A stretch of 7,424 nucleotides of DNA from an uncultured Porphyromonadaceae bacterium (lineage in GTDB: Bacteria; Bacteroidota; Bacteroidia; Bacteroidales; Muribaculaceae): the NCBI GenBank assembly GCA_902470475.1, contig CABRGT010000081.1, positions 1 to 7,424 of the forward strand, read 5' to 3'. A program made the translations under genes and the position numbers. How positions within the stretch are numbered: position 1 is the stretch's first letter; the number at the start of each line of letters is the position of its first letter. This document shows positions 1 through 6,585 of this stretch, piece by piece. The notes beneath the pieces were generated by a model that searched no databases, was not told the DNA's origin, and saw nothing but the letters and a program-made list of their open reading frames with translations.

Positions 1-23
1 TCCCTCCAAATATTTTTACCACT

Positions 24-67
24 TTTTTATGCTCTAAAACATAAAAATTTATTAAAGAGATGCTCTT
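24..67 (-). terminator. Possible weak terminator hairpins after rnfA
   Basis: Two small A/T-rich inverted repeats lie just past the rnfA stop codon. One pairs AAGAG (55-59) with CTCTT (63-67) around a 3-base loop. The other pairs TTTTTATG (24-31) with CATAAAAA (40-47) around an 8-base loop. Read on the minus strand, the first hairpin is followed by a T-rich run. The spacer is very A/T-rich, so such repeats can arise by chance. Ending the rnf operon here is plausible because nothing else on the minus strand follows within the window. Confidence 0.3.
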
Positions 68-103
68 AAATCTGACTGCCAATAATTTGCGAAAATGAAA
101 AAA

Positions 104-685
104 TCAGCCGATTCTGATGCCTGAGAAGCCCATGAAGGCCATTGCAAGCAGACCTGCCACGACAAGTGCTATCGGCACACCCTTCATCGAACGGGGAACG
201 TCGGCCATTGCAAGCTGCGTGCGGATAGCTGAAAATATCAGCAAAGCCATCATAAAACCCAAAGCAGTGGATATGGCATAGACGAGGGAGTCGACAAAAC
301 TGTAGTCTTTACGCGTGACAAGGATAGCGACTCCAAGGACGGCACAGTTGGTGGTGATCAGTGGCAGAAACACTCCAAGGGCGGCATGGAGCGACGGTGA
401 GATCTTACGAATGATGATCTCGATCATCTGCACTATGACGGCAATAACGAGAATAAACAGGATGGTCTGGATGAACTGAAGCCCGAGCGGCACAAGTACG
501 AAGTACTGCAGAAGCCATGTTATGGCAGTAGCTATAGCCATGACGAAAGCGACAGCGCACCCCATGCCGATAGCCGAATCGAAACGCTTCGAGACGCCTA
601 TGAACGGGCAGATGCCGAGGAACTGCGCGAATACAATATTGTTGACAAAGATAGCCGCAATGATGATACCTATAATATGAAGCAT
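104..685 (-). CDS. rnfA: Rnf complex subunit RnfA (ion-translocating ferredoxin:NAD+ oxidoreductase)
   Basis: Integral membrane subunit of Rnf (193 aa, the usual length). With RnfE it forms the membrane core and, from known Rnf structures, holds an Fe-S centre between the two proteins in the membrane. About six hydrophobic segments are visible, roughly residues 3-25, 38-60, 70-92, 99-122, 128-150 and 170-190. The family signature NNIVFAQFLGICPF near the N-terminus carries Cys26, and LPLITTNCAVLG carries Cys114; these are the expected cluster ligands. RnfA is told from its paralogue RnfE by NNIVFAQFLG and by the N-terminus MLHIIGIIIAA. It is the last gene of the operon, starting 3 bases after the rnfE stop. 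No Shine-Dalgarno sequence is evident, so it probably depends on translation of rnfE. It ends in TGA at 104-106. The RnfA family assignment is secure; whether Na+ or H+ is pumped cannot be read here. Confidence 0.97.
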   Translation of the reverse strand: MLHIIGIIIAAIFVNNIVFAQFLGICPFIGVSKRFDSAIGMGCAVAFVMAIATAITWLLQYFVLVPLGLQFIQTILFILVIAVIVQMIEIIIRKISPSLHAALGVFLPLITTNCAVLGVAILVTRKDYSFVDSLVYAISTALGFMMALLIFSAIRTQLAMADVPRSMKGVPIALVVAGLLAMAFMGFSGIRIG

Positions 686-688
686 AGC

Positions 689-1270
689 CTAACGTCTGAT
701 ACGGTTAAAGAGGGCGATAATGAATCCAAGAACGATGAAGGCTCCCGGCGCAAGGATGAAAAGCAGCGAGCCATAGCTGTCGGGGTAAATCTGAAGACCA
801 AACACCGTGCCGGCGCCGAGCAACTCACGCACGACACCTATAACTGTAAGCGCGGCGGCAAATCCGAGTCCGATGCCAAGGCCATCGAATGCGGATGCGA
901 TGACTCCGTTGCGCGATGCGAACGATTCAGCACGCCCCAGAAGGATGCAGTTAACAACGATGAGGGGGATGAAAATACCGAGCGCAACATTGAGCGCAGG
1001 CAACCATGCCTCCATGACAAGCTGAAGTATGGTCACGAACGTCGATATTATAATAATGAATGCCGGAATACGCACCTTGTCGGGTATAAGAGACTTCATG
1101 GCCGATATCGCTACATTCGAGCAGATAAGGACGGCCATGGTCGCCAGCCCCATACAAAGACCTGTAATGGCCGAGGACGTGGTGCCGAGCGTAGGACACA
1201 TTCCGAGAACGAGCACGAAAGTGGGATTCTGCTTTATAAATCCGTTGAGGAAGATACGAAGTGGATTCAT
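689..1270 (-). CDS. rnfE: Rnf complex subunit RnfE
   Basis: Membrane subunit of the Rnf ferredoxin:NAD+ oxidoreductase (193 aa), paralogous to RnfA and inserted with opposite topology in known structures. It starts with the typical N-terminus containing NGFIKQNPTFVLVLGMCPTLG, giving Cys25, and has IPLIVVNCILLGRAE, giving Cys108. These two cysteines match the RnfE ligands of the intramembrane Fe-S centre shared with RnfA. Six hydrophobic segments alternate with short loops, and the AFDGLGIGLGFAAALTVIGVVRELLG stretch is characteristic of the family. The start ATG overlaps the rnfG stop (ATGA at 1267-1270), which indicates translational coupling; no Shine-Dalgarno sequence is seen upstream. It ends in TAG, 3 bases before rnfA. 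A long open frame lies on the opposite strand over most of this gene, but it is a shadow of this frame. Confidence 0.97.
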   Translation of the reverse strand: MNPLRIFLNGFIKQNPTFVLVLGMCPTLGTTSSAITGLCMGLATMAVLICSNVAISAMKSLIPDKVRIPAFIIIISTFVTILQLVMEAWLPALNVALGIFIPLIVVNCILLGRAESFASRNGVIASAFDGLGIGLGFAAALTVIGVVRELLGAGTVFGLQIYPDSYGSLLFILAPGAFIVLGFIIALFNRIRR

Positions 1271-1824
1271 AGCTGTGACGTATAATTAATGTATACCTGG
1301 CGGGCATGGTTGACAGCACCGACAAAAGCACGGGATGTAATGGTGGCCGCCGTGATGCCGTCGACACTACCGCCGTCCTTCGTGAGCGAAAGTGCGGCAT
1401 CCGTGCCGAGCACCGAGCGGTTCTCGCGCGGATCGCGGAACCATTCGCCGGCCTTTGCCCCGAGGCCGGGCGTCTCCGACTGGCTGAGGATGGCGTAATC
1501 GACGACTTTCCCGGAAGCGTCGAATCCGACAATCATCGATATATCGCCGCTAAATCCGTCGTGAGTGACTGTCTCGACTGCGGCGCCCACGAAATCGCCT
1601 CCCATTGTAGCCGGATATACCTTACAACAGTCGACAATGACTTCCTGCTGCAGCGGAGCGTTGTCGAACTGCGGGAGCACAGCCTCAACCGCCCGGGCAG
1701 CCGCTGCAGCCCCGGCCTGCTGCCGCGGAATAAGTGTAGCATTGTAACAAACAGACAGAGCTATGGCAGCCGCAGCCGATATGCCTCCGAGCGACAGGAC
1801 CATGTTGCGAAGCGTGGACTTCAT
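1267..1824 (-). CDS. rnfG: Rnf complex subunit RnfG (FMN-binding)
   Basis: Periplasmic-facing flavoprotein subunit of Rnf, 185 aa. Residues about 8-27 form one N-terminal membrane anchor, followed by an FMN-binding domain. The family feature SETPGLG is at 116-122. The flavinylation motif DGITAAT is at 155-161 and fits the ApbE target D-x-x-(S/T)-x-A-T, so FMN should be attached through phosphate to Thr161. The open frame continues upstream to 2142, but that part runs inside rnfD in another frame and has no family similarity. The ATG at 1824 is chosen because its product begins with a normal anchor, it overlaps the rnfD stop as ATGA, and AAAGGAG lies 9 bases before it. Relay of electrons between the RnfD flavin and other centres is known for the family. 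Cys66-Cys67 and Cys26 are extra cysteines with no assigned role. No apbE gene for attaching the FMN is in this window. Confidence 0.95.
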   Translation of the reverse strand: MKSTLRNMVLSLGGISAAAAIALSVCYNATLIPRQQAGAAAAARAVEAVLPQFDNAPLQQEVIVDCCKVYPATMGGDFVGAAVETVTHDGFSGDISMIVGFDASGKVVDYAILSQSETPGLGAKAGEWFRDPRENRSVLGTDAALSLTKDGGSVDGITAATITSRAFVGAVNHARQVYINYTSQL

Positions 1825-2768
1825 CGGGCAACACTCCTTTCCGCGAAGCGTGCCGGCTTCACAAAGCGGTTGATAAGCGGCGTGAGACCATTGCCGAGAA
1901 GGATAGCGAACGATACCCCTTCGGGATAAGCGCCCCAGACGCGGATGATGACGGTAATGACACCGATCAGCACGGCATAAATGAGCATGCCGGTGCGTGT
2001 CATCGGAGAAGTCACATAGTCGGTAGCCATAAATACGGCTCCGAAAAGCAGTCCGCCCGACAGAACGGTCACGGCAACAGGTTCGCCAACAGCCCAGGCG
2101 AAAACGGCGGCTGTGCCAACCATTGCGACCGGTATGTGCCATGTGATGACACCCGTTGCAAGCAAAAAGACGAATCCGACAAGTATGGCGACAGCCCCTA
2201 CCTCACCGAGCGAACCGCCCATATGGCCGAGAAGCATGTCGGTATATGAGAGCATGCCGTCAATATTCTCGCCAAGCTTAAGCCGTCCGAGGATTGTGGC
2301 GCCCGTAGCACCGTCGGCCTCGAAACCTCCGCCCGGTAGCGGCCATGTGGTCATAAGCGCAGGGAATGATATCAGCAAAAATACGCGGCCAACCAGAGCG
2401 GGATTGAAAATATTGCAGCCAAGGCCGCCGAAAGCCATCTTGGCTACGGCAATGGCAAAGAACGATCCCATAGCCACGGTCCAAAGCGGCAGGGACGACG
2501 GCAAATTGAGCGCCAGCAGCAATCCTGTAAGTACGGCAGACAGATTTCCGACAGACGGTGCGCGCCGGAGCATGAAACGGTTGATCGCCCACTCCGTAAC
2601 GACGGCGACACCGACCGCCACAGCTACAATCGCCCCTACCCTCCATCCGAAATAGTAAAGGGCACAGATAAGCGACGGCAACAAGGCGATGATAACGCAG
2701 AGCATGATCCGCGTTACAGATGCCGATGTGTGGATATGCGGTGATGATGAAAATATTAAGCGTGTCAT
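1821..2768 (-). CDS. rnfD: Rnf complex subunit RnfD (FMN-binding membrane protein)
   Basis: Polytopic membrane subunit of Rnf, 315 aa, homologous to NqrB of Na+-NQR. It has about nine or ten hydrophobic helices from residue 20 to the C-terminus. Family marks in order are GCNIFNPALVGR (117-128), the flavinylation motif DGATGAT (152-158, FMN expected on Thr158), ATDYVTSPMT (248-257) and YPEGVSFAILLGN (281-293). In known Rnf structures this subunit carries covalent FMN and helps form the ion pathway. Its ATG overlaps the rnfC stop (ATGA at 2765-2768) and its TGA overlaps the rnfG start, so it sits coupled on both sides. GAGG lies only 2 bases before the ATG, too close for a normal ribosome binding site. 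The length and all motifs are intact. Confidence 0.97.
   Translation of the reverse strand: MTRLIFSSSPHIHTSASVTRIMLCVIIALLPSLICALYYFGWRVGAIVAVAVGVAVVTEWAINRFMLRRAPSVGNLSAVLTGLLLALNLPSSLPLWTVAMGSFFAIAVAKMAFGGLGCNIFNPALVGRVFLLISFPALMTTWPLPGGGFEADGATGATILGRLKLGENIDGMLSYTDMLLGHMGGSLGEVGAVAILVGFVFLLATGVITWHIPVAMVGTAAVFAWAVGEPVAVTVLSGGLLFGAVFMATDYVTSPMTRTGMLIYAVLIGVITVIIRVWGAYPEGVSFAILLGNGLTPLINRFVKPARFAERSVAR
1834..1840 (-). promoter_or_regulatory. Ribosome binding site of rnfG
   Basis: AAAGGAG on the minus strand, ending 9 bases before the ATG at 1824 and lying within the last codons of rnfD. It is the one clear Shine-Dalgarno sequence in this operon and it settles the rnfG start. Most other genes here lack one, as is common in Bacteroidetes. 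It may let ribosomes enter directly at rnfG besides those arriving by coupling from rnfD. Confidence 0.6.
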
Positions 2769-4117
2769 TTCCTCAATGATTTTTCAGCTTTTATGATTGA
2801 GCCGACCTCGCGCCGTGCAAGGCGGATATAGTCGAGCAGCGGCCGCGACGATGGACATATATAACTACATGAACCGCACTCGATGCAATCCATGACATCG
2901 TTGGCGCGAGCTTCTTCAAACATCTGCAGGCAACCGCAGGTAGATACCAGATACGGCTCAAGGCCCATCGGGCAGACTGCGACACAACGGCCACAGCGTA
3001 TGCACGGATCCGGAGTGCGGCGGCGGTTGCCGGCAGTCATGACAAGCAGCCCCGAAGTACCTTTTGTGACCGGCGCGTCGAGTGTGACGGCAGCACGTCC
3101 CATCATAGGGCCACCGACAATGACTTTAGAGCCATCGGGGAGATCTCCGATCAACTCGTTTATCTGCGTGCCGATAGCCACAAGATAATTGCCCCGGGCA
3201 GGCGTATCGCCCGTGACGGTGATGACACGGTCGACAAGCGGCGTGCGTAGGGCAGCAGCCATGTACACGGCAAATACCGTAGCGACATTATTCACGACAG
3301 CTCCAACAGCCGCCGGAAGGCCGCCGGAGGGGATCCGGCGCCCGGTCACTGCCTCAACAAGCTGCTTTTCGCCGCCCTGAGGATATTTGGTCTTAAGTAT
3401 CCTGATTTCAATCGGCCATGTGGCATCGAGAGCCGAACGCAAAGCGGCCGCCGCCTCCGGTTTATTGTCCTCGATACCGATAACCGCGCGCCGGGCTCCC
3501 GTAGCGCGAAGCATCAGCTCTATGCCCTCGATGATGCAGGAGGGCCAGGTACGCATGAGAGCATCGTCGCACGTGAGATACGGCTCACACTCGCATGCAT
3601 TGATAATCAAAATTTCGGGATGATTTTCGCCTGTTCTGAGCTTGACTTCCGACGGAAACGTGGCACCACCGAGTCCAACGACACCGGCAAGACGTACGGC
3701 ATCAACGATTTCCTGCGGGGAGAGGGATTCGGACAGAGAGCGGTCGGGCGCGGTGCCTAGAATTTCCAACATAGACTTGCGCGCAAGCATATCCTGCTCA
3801 TGGTCAGCATCGCCGGCCTCGATCACGACAGCCGGGCCGGCATAGCCGGAAGCGGCAGGCGCAGTTCCGACCTCCTTAACCGTCCCCGAAACAGGCGCAT
3901 GTATATAGGAAGACAGCCCGGCAACGGCTTCGCCGATCACATCGCCGCGGGTGACATGCTGCCCGCGGACAACACATGCGCGGGCAGGAGCTCCGATATG
4001 CTGCGAAAGCAAGACAACGACACGGCGAGGGAGTTCAAGCGCCACAATCGGCATGCCGGCCGTGAGTTTGGCGGCATCGGGATGAATACCGCCTTTCTTA
4101 AATGTCAGTCGGCTCAT
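2765..4117 (-). CDS. rnfC: Rnf complex subunit RnfC (NADH-reactive, two 4Fe-4S clusters)
   Basis: Peripheral cytoplasmic subunit where NAD+ is reduced, 450 aa. This is the short RnfC type without the long alanine-rich C-terminal extension seen in enterobacterial RsxC. The N-terminal region has the typical LTFKKGGIHP start. The nucleotide/FMN-binding glycine-rich segment GVVGLGGATFPSEVKL is at 145-160, followed by NACECEPYLTCDD (173-185) and the family stretch YPQGGEKQLVEAVTGRRIP near 245-263. Two ferredoxin-type motifs follow: Cys372/375/378/382 and Cys411/414/417/421, each C-x2-C-x2-C-x3-C-P. The frame is open 18 codons further up (to 4171), but those codons lie inside rnfB and look unrelated, so the ATG at 4117 is chosen. 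That start overlaps the end of rnfB by 20 bases. AAAAGGA precedes it, 2 bases away, so it is a poor ribosome binding site and coupling to rnfB is likely. Confidence 0.96.
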   Translation of the reverse strand: MSRLTFKKGGIHPDAAKLTAGMPIVALELPRRVVVLLSQHIGAPARACVVRGQHVTRGDVIGEAVAGLSSYIHAPVSGTVKEVGTAPAASGYAGPAVVIEAGDADHEQDMLARKSMLEILGTAPDRSLSESLSPQEIVDAVRLAGVVGLGGATFPSEVKLRTGENHPEILIINACECEPYLTCDDALMRTWPSCIIEGIELMLRATGARRAVIGIEDNKPEAAAALRSALDATWPIEIRILKTKYPQGGEKQLVEAVTGRRIPSGGLPAAVGAVVNNVATVFAVYMAAALRTPLVDRVITVTGDTPARGNYLVAIGTQINELIGDLPDGSKVIVGGPMMGRAAVTLDAPVTKGTSGLLVMTAGNRRRTPDPCIRCGRCVAVCPMGLEPYLVSTCGCLQMFEEARANDVMDCIECGSCSYICPSSRPLLDYIRLARREVGSIIKAEKSLRK

Positions 4118-4937
4118 AGTCCTTTTGCTTAAAAGTTGAAAGAATTGCCCCGGTGGGACAGACCTCGACACACTTGCCGCAAGCTCGACAGAGCGAGGGA
4201 TCGATATATGAAAGATTGTCGGTTACCGCAACCGCACCGAAGGGACAGATTTTTGCGCATTTGCCGCAACCGATGCACGCCACGCCGCAGACCTTACGTG
4301 CGACGGCGCCACGGTCGCGACTGGAACATGCGACCCACACACGACGATCGCGTCTACCACGCGGTCTAAGCTCGATGAGATGGCGCGGACATGCCCGGAC
4401 ACATTTGCCGCACGAAGTACACCGTGCGGGATCTATTTCAGGAAGGCCCGTTACGGGACTGACAACGATGGCACCGTACGCGCAAGCGGCCTGACAGTCG
4501 CCACATCCGAGACAGCCGTAGGCACAGCCGGTCTCGCCGACAGCGGTGGCCGCCATGACTGAACACGACGAAACGCCGTCATACACAGCCCGGCTGGGAC
4601 GGACATCGGCGCAACCATGGCATTTCAGCACGGCTACAGTAGGCTCGACCACTCCGGCATCGAGGCCGACAATGTCCGACACACGCTTCATGAGCGCCTG
4701 GCCCCCGACAGGACAATAAATACCGGCCAAAGAATCGGCCGAGGCACACGTCGCTGCAAAATCATGACACCCCTTGAAACCGCAGCCGCCGCAATTGGCG
4801 CCGGGCAACAGCCGGGTGATCTCCTCTACGACAGGATTTTCATCAACAGCAAACCTTTTCGATACATAATAAAGAAGCAATGCACCGACCAATCCGGTAA
4901 TCAATATGACAGTTAAAGTCAACCAAACCAAATGCAT
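4098..4937 (-). CDS. rnfB: Rnf complex subunit RnfB (polyferredoxin electron entry subunit)
   Basis: Electron entry subunit of Rnf, 279 aa, thought to accept electrons from reduced ferredoxin on the cytoplasmic side. One membrane helix (about 3-25) anchors it. A 4Fe-4S domain follows with Cys49, Cys52, Cys57 and Cys75 (NCGGCGFKGC). Four ferredoxin-type C-x2-C-x2-C-x3-C motifs come next: Cys142/145/148/152, 173/176/179/183, 221/224/227/231 and 250/253/256/260. That gives room for at least five clusters, the long RnfB type found in Bacteroidetes and clostridia rather than the short enterobacterial form. Further cysteines at 106, 109, 125 and 138, and at 204 and 217, are also placed as I recall them in long RnfB proteins; their role is not clear from the sequence. 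It starts 9 bases after the stop of the rseC-like gene and overlaps rnfC by 20 bases. Confidence 0.96.
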   Translation of the reverse strand: MHLVWLTLTVILITGLVGALLLYYVSKRFAVDENPVVEEITRLLPGANCGGCGFKGCHDFAATCASADSLAGIYCPVGGQALMKRVSDIVGLDAGVVEPTVAVLKCHGCADVRPSRAVYDGVSSCSVMAATAVGETGCAYGCLGCGDCQAACAYGAIVVSPVTGLPEIDPARCTSCGKCVRACPRHLIELRPRGRRDRRVWVACSSRDRGAVARKVCGVACIGCGKCAKICPFGAVAVTDNLSYIDPSLCRACGKCVEVCPTGAILSTFKQKDYEPTDI

Positions 4938-4946
4938 AAAATCATC

Positions 4947-5366
4947 TTAATCAGACGGAAGCAGCCGCCACCGGCACATACGCTCGATACGACGCCTAAA
5001 AACAAACAAAATCAGATACCAGAAAACCAGCGCGCCGACACCTCCTAAAGCACACCACTCCTGCCCCGCACCGACATAATCGAGAGTGACGGCGGCAATG
5101 AGCATCAGGACAAGCGGTACGACGAAAAAGACCATCAGTGCAAGATGTTTCAGAGAACCGGCGGCGCAAACCTCCACACGGTCGCCGGGGCGATAAACCC
5201 GCCCTCCGGGATTACGAAGAGTAATGCGGCGGCAAGTGTCGCGGCGACAAAACAGCGCGATTCCACATCCGGCACAACTGCCGGATGATTCGCCATCGAG
5301 TATAACGATAATATCGCGACCGTCATCGGAGACGACCGCCGCACTATGCCGCGCAAACTTAAACAC
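4947..5366 (-). CDS. rseC: RseC/MucC-like membrane protein, first gene of the rnf operon
   Basis: Small inner-membrane protein (139 aa) of the RseC/MucC family. The N-terminal half is soluble with a cysteine group, Cys31-x2-Cys34-x5-Cys40-x4-Cys45, in CAGCGIALFCRRDTC. It is followed by GDRVEV (61-66), seen in the family, then two membrane helices (about 73-96 and 104-124) and a basic C-terminal tail. The start is GTG at 5366: the upstream frame meets a stop at 5385-5387 without an ATG, and the next in-frame ATG (residue 78) would remove the conserved cysteine region. In E. coli, RseC works with the Rsx (Rnf) complex in keeping SoxR reduced. Heading the rnf operon here, it more likely serves assembly, Fe-S supply or redox tuning of Rnf; that is inference. 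No soxR gene is visible. The symbol is by family and not a proof of the same role. Confidence 0.85.
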   Translation of the reverse strand: MFKFARHSAAVVSDDGRDIIVILDGESSGSCAGCGIALFCRRDTCRRITLRNPGGRVYRPGDRVEVCAAGSLKHLALMVFFVVPLVLMLIAAVTLDYVGAGQEWCALGGVGALVFWYLILFVFRRRIERMCRWRLLPSD

Positions 5367-5414
5367 GATACTGAAAAATCTTTTTTAGAGATACAACGCT
5401 TTGAAATTCTCGCG

Positions 5415-5439
5415 CAAAGGTATCAATTTTTGGTCAAAA
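5415..5439 (-). promoter_or_regulatory. Promoter of the rseC-rnfBCDGEA operon
   Basis: On the minus strand TACCTTTG (5415-5422) is a perfect match to the Bacteroidetes -7 element TAnnTTTG. A TTTTGACC stretch lies upstream at 5432-5439, closer than the usual -33 spacing; at the normal distance only T-rich sequence is found. Transcription should begin near 5408, leaving a leader of about 40 bases before the GTG at 5366. The whole spacer from 5367 to 5529 is A/T-rich and has no other open frame, so this is the natural place for the operon promoter. Confidence 0.65.
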
Positions 5440-5529
5440 TAAAAATCCTGCGCAGTAAAATTTATTGGAAAAATACGCCAAAAACAGGCACTTTCGGGAA
5501 AACCTATTAATTCGTCGAAAAATGTAAAG

Positions 5530-6459
5530 TCAGGACTTCATTTTCTGACGGCGCGTGAGATAGTCGCCGAACCACAGGCCGCCAAGAATCAGAGCGCAGC
5601 CGACATATCCGAAAACTGTCACGACCTCGTGAAGACATATCACAGAAAAGACCATAGTGAAAATCGGCTGCACATACATATAATTATTAGCCTTGACAGC
5701 CCCCATGATCTTTACAGTGCGTGCCCACAGCAGATATCCTATCAGAGATGCACCCAGGCCAAGGAACAGGAGATTGCCAAGCACAGGCCAGCAGTTGATG
5801 ATATCAATGACCGAAAACTGCGGCGGCTCGACAATCAAGAACGGCAGCGAGGTAAGAATGCCGTAAAAGAATGTCTTGCGTGAGATAAACCAGACATCGT
5901 AAGTCGCATCGAGCTTCTTGAGAACCAGCGAGTACAGCGCCCAGCTGAAAGCGGCCATAATGGCGAGCATGTCGCCGAGAGGCTTGATCTCGACATTGAA
6001 ACTGCTGTTGAAAATAATGCACGCCACCCCCAGGAAAGCGACAAGCGAACCAATGATCATGCCGCTACCGGGCCTGTCGCTCTTGTACATGAGGCCGACA
6101 AGCATGGCAGTGATGAGCGGCGACATGGATGTAAGCAGCGATACGTTGCTCACAAGCGTGTACTGCAGTGCGAAGTTCTCGGCCAGGAAATATACGGATC
6201 CCGACAGCATGCCGCACAGGCAGAGCAGGCCCTCGTCGCGCCAGTTATGGGAAAACCAACGGGTACGCTTGAGCAGAAGGACAAGAACGTAAGCGAGAAG
6301 AAATCGGTCAATATATATCTCGACAGGATGCATCCCGTGATTAAGGAGCACCTTGGTCGATACAAACGACACACCCCACATGCCGATGCATATCAATGCG
6401 CCTAAATGCGCCATGACCAATGGCATCAATCCGTGTCGCTTTAACTGATTTCGTGGCAT
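5530..6459 (-). CDS. EamA/DMT-family membrane transporter, substrate unknown
   Basis: Inner-membrane transporter of the drug/metabolite superfamily, 309 aa, the usual length. It is built from two repeated EamA halves (about 18-150 and 160-297) of five helices each, giving ten helices. The first half has the typical opening GMWGVSFVSTKVLL (26-39) and SMSPLITAMLVGLMY (111-125). The second ends in the family signature around YVQPIFTMVFSVICLHEVVT (262-281), with Pro265 and Glu278. The C-terminus is short and basic. Members export or import amino acids, nucleotides, sugars or other small molecules, and the sequence does not say which. The start at 6459 is the first ATG; Met12 is an alternative just before the first helix. 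It has its own promoter and is separated from the rnf operon by 163 bases, so a functional link with Rnf is not indicated. Confidence 0.9.
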   Translation of the reverse strand: MPRNQLKRHGLMPLVMAHLGALICIGMWGVSFVSTKVLLNHGMHPVEIYIDRFLLAYVLVLLLKRTRWFSHNWRDEGLLCLCGMLSGSVYFLAENFALQYTLVSNVSLLTSMSPLITAMLVGLMYKSDRPGSGMIIGSLVAFLGVACIIFNSSFNVEIKPLGDMLAIMAAFSWALYSLVLKKLDATYDVWFISRKTFFYGILTSLPFLIVEPPQFSVIDIINCWPVLGNLLFLGLGASLIGYLLWARTVKIMGAVKANNYMYVQPIFTMVFSVICLHEVVTVFGYVGCALILGGLWFGDYLTRRQKMKS

Positions 6460-6487
6460 TGTGACGTGTGAATAGTTTTTCCGACCA

Positions 6488-6520
6488 CAAAATTAGTTAA
6501 AATTTCCGATAAAAATAAAC
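6488..6520 (-). promoter_or_regulatory. Promoter of the EamA transporter gene
   Basis: TAATTTTG at 6488-6495 on the minus strand matches TAnnTTTG exactly. A GTTT at 6517-6520, 21 bases further upstream, may act as the -33 element. The expected transcription start, near 6481, leaves a leader of about 20 bases. This sits in the 126-base divergent spacer shared with the plus-strand OmpA-type gene. Confidence 0.55.
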
Positions 6521-6539
6521 TTTTTCCACAAATTGTTTG

Positions 6540-6547
6540 TAACTTTA
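6540..6547 (+). promoter_or_regulatory. Possible -7 element for the OmpA-type gene
   Basis: TAACTTTA differs from TAnnTTTG only at the last base. It lies 38 bases before the ATG at 6586, a normal leader length. There is no clear TTTG at the -33 position, only a T-rich run near 6521-6525. It is the best plus-strand candidate in the divergent spacer. Confidence 0.4.
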
Positions 6548-6585
6548 TCGACGGAAATTCATAACGACATAAAACCCATATAACT

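Noticed and set aside
677..1285. 202-codon open frame on the plus strand opposite rnfE
   Set aside because: It lies antisense over the clearly recognised rnfE, its product is very polar with no domain, and nothing suggests a promoter. It is a shadow of codon use in rnfE.
951..1532. 193-codon minus-strand frame across the rnfG/rnfE junction
   Set aside because: It overlaps both real genes in another frame and its Arg/Ser/His-rich composition is typical of an off-frame translation.
1306..1929. 207-codon open frame on the plus strand opposite rnfG and the end of rnfD
   Set aside because: The product has no recognisable motif, while the opposite strand encodes conserved RnfG and RnfD.
1825..2142. 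N-terminal extension of the rnfG frame by 106 codons
   Set aside because: The extension is an Arg/Cys/His-rich shadow inside rnfD. The ATG at 1824 has a Shine-Dalgarno sequence, an ATGA overlap and a normal membrane anchor after it.
4118..4171. 18-codon N-terminal extension of rnfC
   Set aside because: It reads through rnfB codons and is unlike RnfC N-termini, which begin close to the FKxGGIHP motif reached from the ATG at 4117.
5448..5455. 8-base palindrome CTGCGCAG upstream of the rnf promoter, a possible operator
   Set aside because: The symmetry does not extend beyond 8 bases, and one such palindrome is expected by chance in a spacer of this size.
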